Positions 14,633 to 14,924 of a stretch of DNA of 14,924 nt are shown one piece after another. Position 1 is the stretch's first letter. Each line of letters begins with the position of its first letter. Origin of the DNA: JBFLYN01 sp040756655 (GTDB taxonomy: Bacteria > Bacillota > Sulfobacillia > UBA8153); assembly GCA_040756655.1 (NCBI GenBank), contig JBFLYN010000054.1, positions 1 to 14,924 of the forward strand, given 5' to 3'. Made by a program: the position numbers and the translations under genes. The notes beneath the pieces were generated by a model. That model saw only the letters and a list, made by a program, of their open reading frames with translations. It did no database searches and was not told where the DNA came from.

Positions 14633-14660
14633 ACATCGCAAACAAATGGGCTCAAGTTTA
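14633..14660 (-). promoter_or_regulatory. Sigma-28 (SigD)-like promoter of flagellin
   Basis: On the minus strand TAAA (14660-14657) is followed after 16 bases by TGCGATGT (14640-14633). It matches 5 of 8 positions of the GCCGATAT -10 element used by flagellar sigma factors; the usual spacer is 15. The predicted RNA leader of roughly 100 bases carries the AAGGAGG site. Position and gene type support the call more than the match quality. Confidence 0.45.
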
Positions 14661-14727
14661 GCTGCCAAAGGGGCCCCAGTTCAAGAGAGACTATGGGAAC
14701 ATAACCCATTTACTGTGCAGTATTTAG

Positions 14728-14751
14728 GAATCGCTTAAACTTAGAATCGCT
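14728..14751. repeat. Direct repeat upstream of the flagellin promoter
   Basis: GAATCGCT occurs at 14728-14735 and 14744-14751. The sequence before each copy is also similar (TTAGGAATCGCT and TTAGAATCGCT). The 16-base period is about one and a half helix turns. It sits in an AT-rich island in otherwise GC-rich DNA, about 70-90 bases upstream of the predicted -35 box. It may be a regulator site. No factor is identified. Confidence 0.35.
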
Positions 14752-14835
14752 ACCTTTCACTATGATCATCGAACTAGGTTGAGCAAACCGGACAGTTGGG
14801 TCAAGTCTCAGAGTGTCTGTAAAAAGCGGTCTGGG

Positions 14836-14924
14836 TCATGCGGTGGCGACATCCTTTCTCGTTGACTCAGCCAATCGCCGTTCAGCCTGCCGCTGTCGTT
14901 CCCGGGCCTCGATGTAGCGCTCCA
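14836..14924 (-). CDS. 3' end of an unidentified minus-strand gene
   Basis: The last 28 codons of a gene entering from the right edge read ERYIEARERQRQAERRLAES and then TRKDVATA before TGA (14838-14836). The sequence is highly charged and helical, like the tail of a coiled-coil or flagellar accessory protein. The family cannot be named from this fragment. It is separated from flagellin by about 300 bases holding the flagellin promoter, so the two are probably separate transcripts. Confidence 0.55.
   Translation of the reverse strand, partial: ERYIEARERQRQAERRLAESTRKDVATA

Noticed and set aside
14527..14709. 60-codon minus-strand frame ending directly before the flagellin ATG
   Set aside because: It covers the predicted flagellin promoter and leader, lacks a ribosome binding site, and reads as leader sequence rather than protein.
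1..14924. CRISPR arrays, rRNA genes, intact insertion sequences
   Set aside because: No regularly spaced repeats, no rRNA-like sequence and no transposase gene were seen.

Overview
The window suggests a GC-rich, anaerobic, flagellated Gram-positive bacterium, probably a clostridial lineage of the Moorella/Desulfotomaculum/Thermoanaerobacter kind. This inference rests on a complete trimeric [FeFe]-hydrogenase, strong AGGAGG-type ribosome binding sites with TTG and GTG starts next to ATG, a sensory hydrogenase paired with a PP2C/SpoIIE phosphatase, and a Firmicutes-style flagellin. The species cannot be named from the sequence alone.

Layout. Positions 1-482 hold no convincing gene, but the left edge carries nested perfect inverted repeats. 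483-2543 (+) is an S9-family prolyl-oligopeptidase-like serine peptidase, closed by a strong hairpin at 2553-2575. On the minus strand, 3696 to 2528 holds a two-gene unit: a multi-spanning membrane protein, then a single-span protein whose reading frame is broken near 3012-3040. A strong promoter with an embedded palindrome (3948-3976) faces the other way and begins a seven-gene plus-strand cluster running to 12287. In order these are an XRE-cupin regulator, hydC, hydB, hydA (a trimeric NAD(H)/ferredoxin-type [FeFe]-hydrogenase), a small thioredoxin-like [2Fe-2S] ferredoxin, a PAS-containing sensory hydrogenase (HydS type), and a PP2C/SpoIIE phosphatase with an unassigned C-terminal domain. 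12288-13392 is about 1.1 kb without an intact gene. It holds a degraded Mrr-type endonuclease remnant and a tRNA T-arm-like sequence. 14526 to 13393 (-) is flagellin with a sigma-28-like promoter, and the 3' end of another minus-strand gene runs off the right edge.

How the genes work together (inference). HydA, HydB and HydC would form the cytoplasmic enzyme that exchanges electrons between H2, NAD(H) and ferredoxin, possibly by electron bifurcation. The HydS-like protein keeps all four H-cluster ligand cysteines but has lost the proton-transfer cysteine, so it looks like an H2 or redox sensor. Its PAS and coiled-coil end could signal to the phosphatase translated from the overlapping next gene. 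The XRE-cupin protein is placed to control its own promoter and, by readthrough, the whole cluster. No kinase, STAS protein or anti-sigma factor that would complete the phosphatase pathway is in the window.
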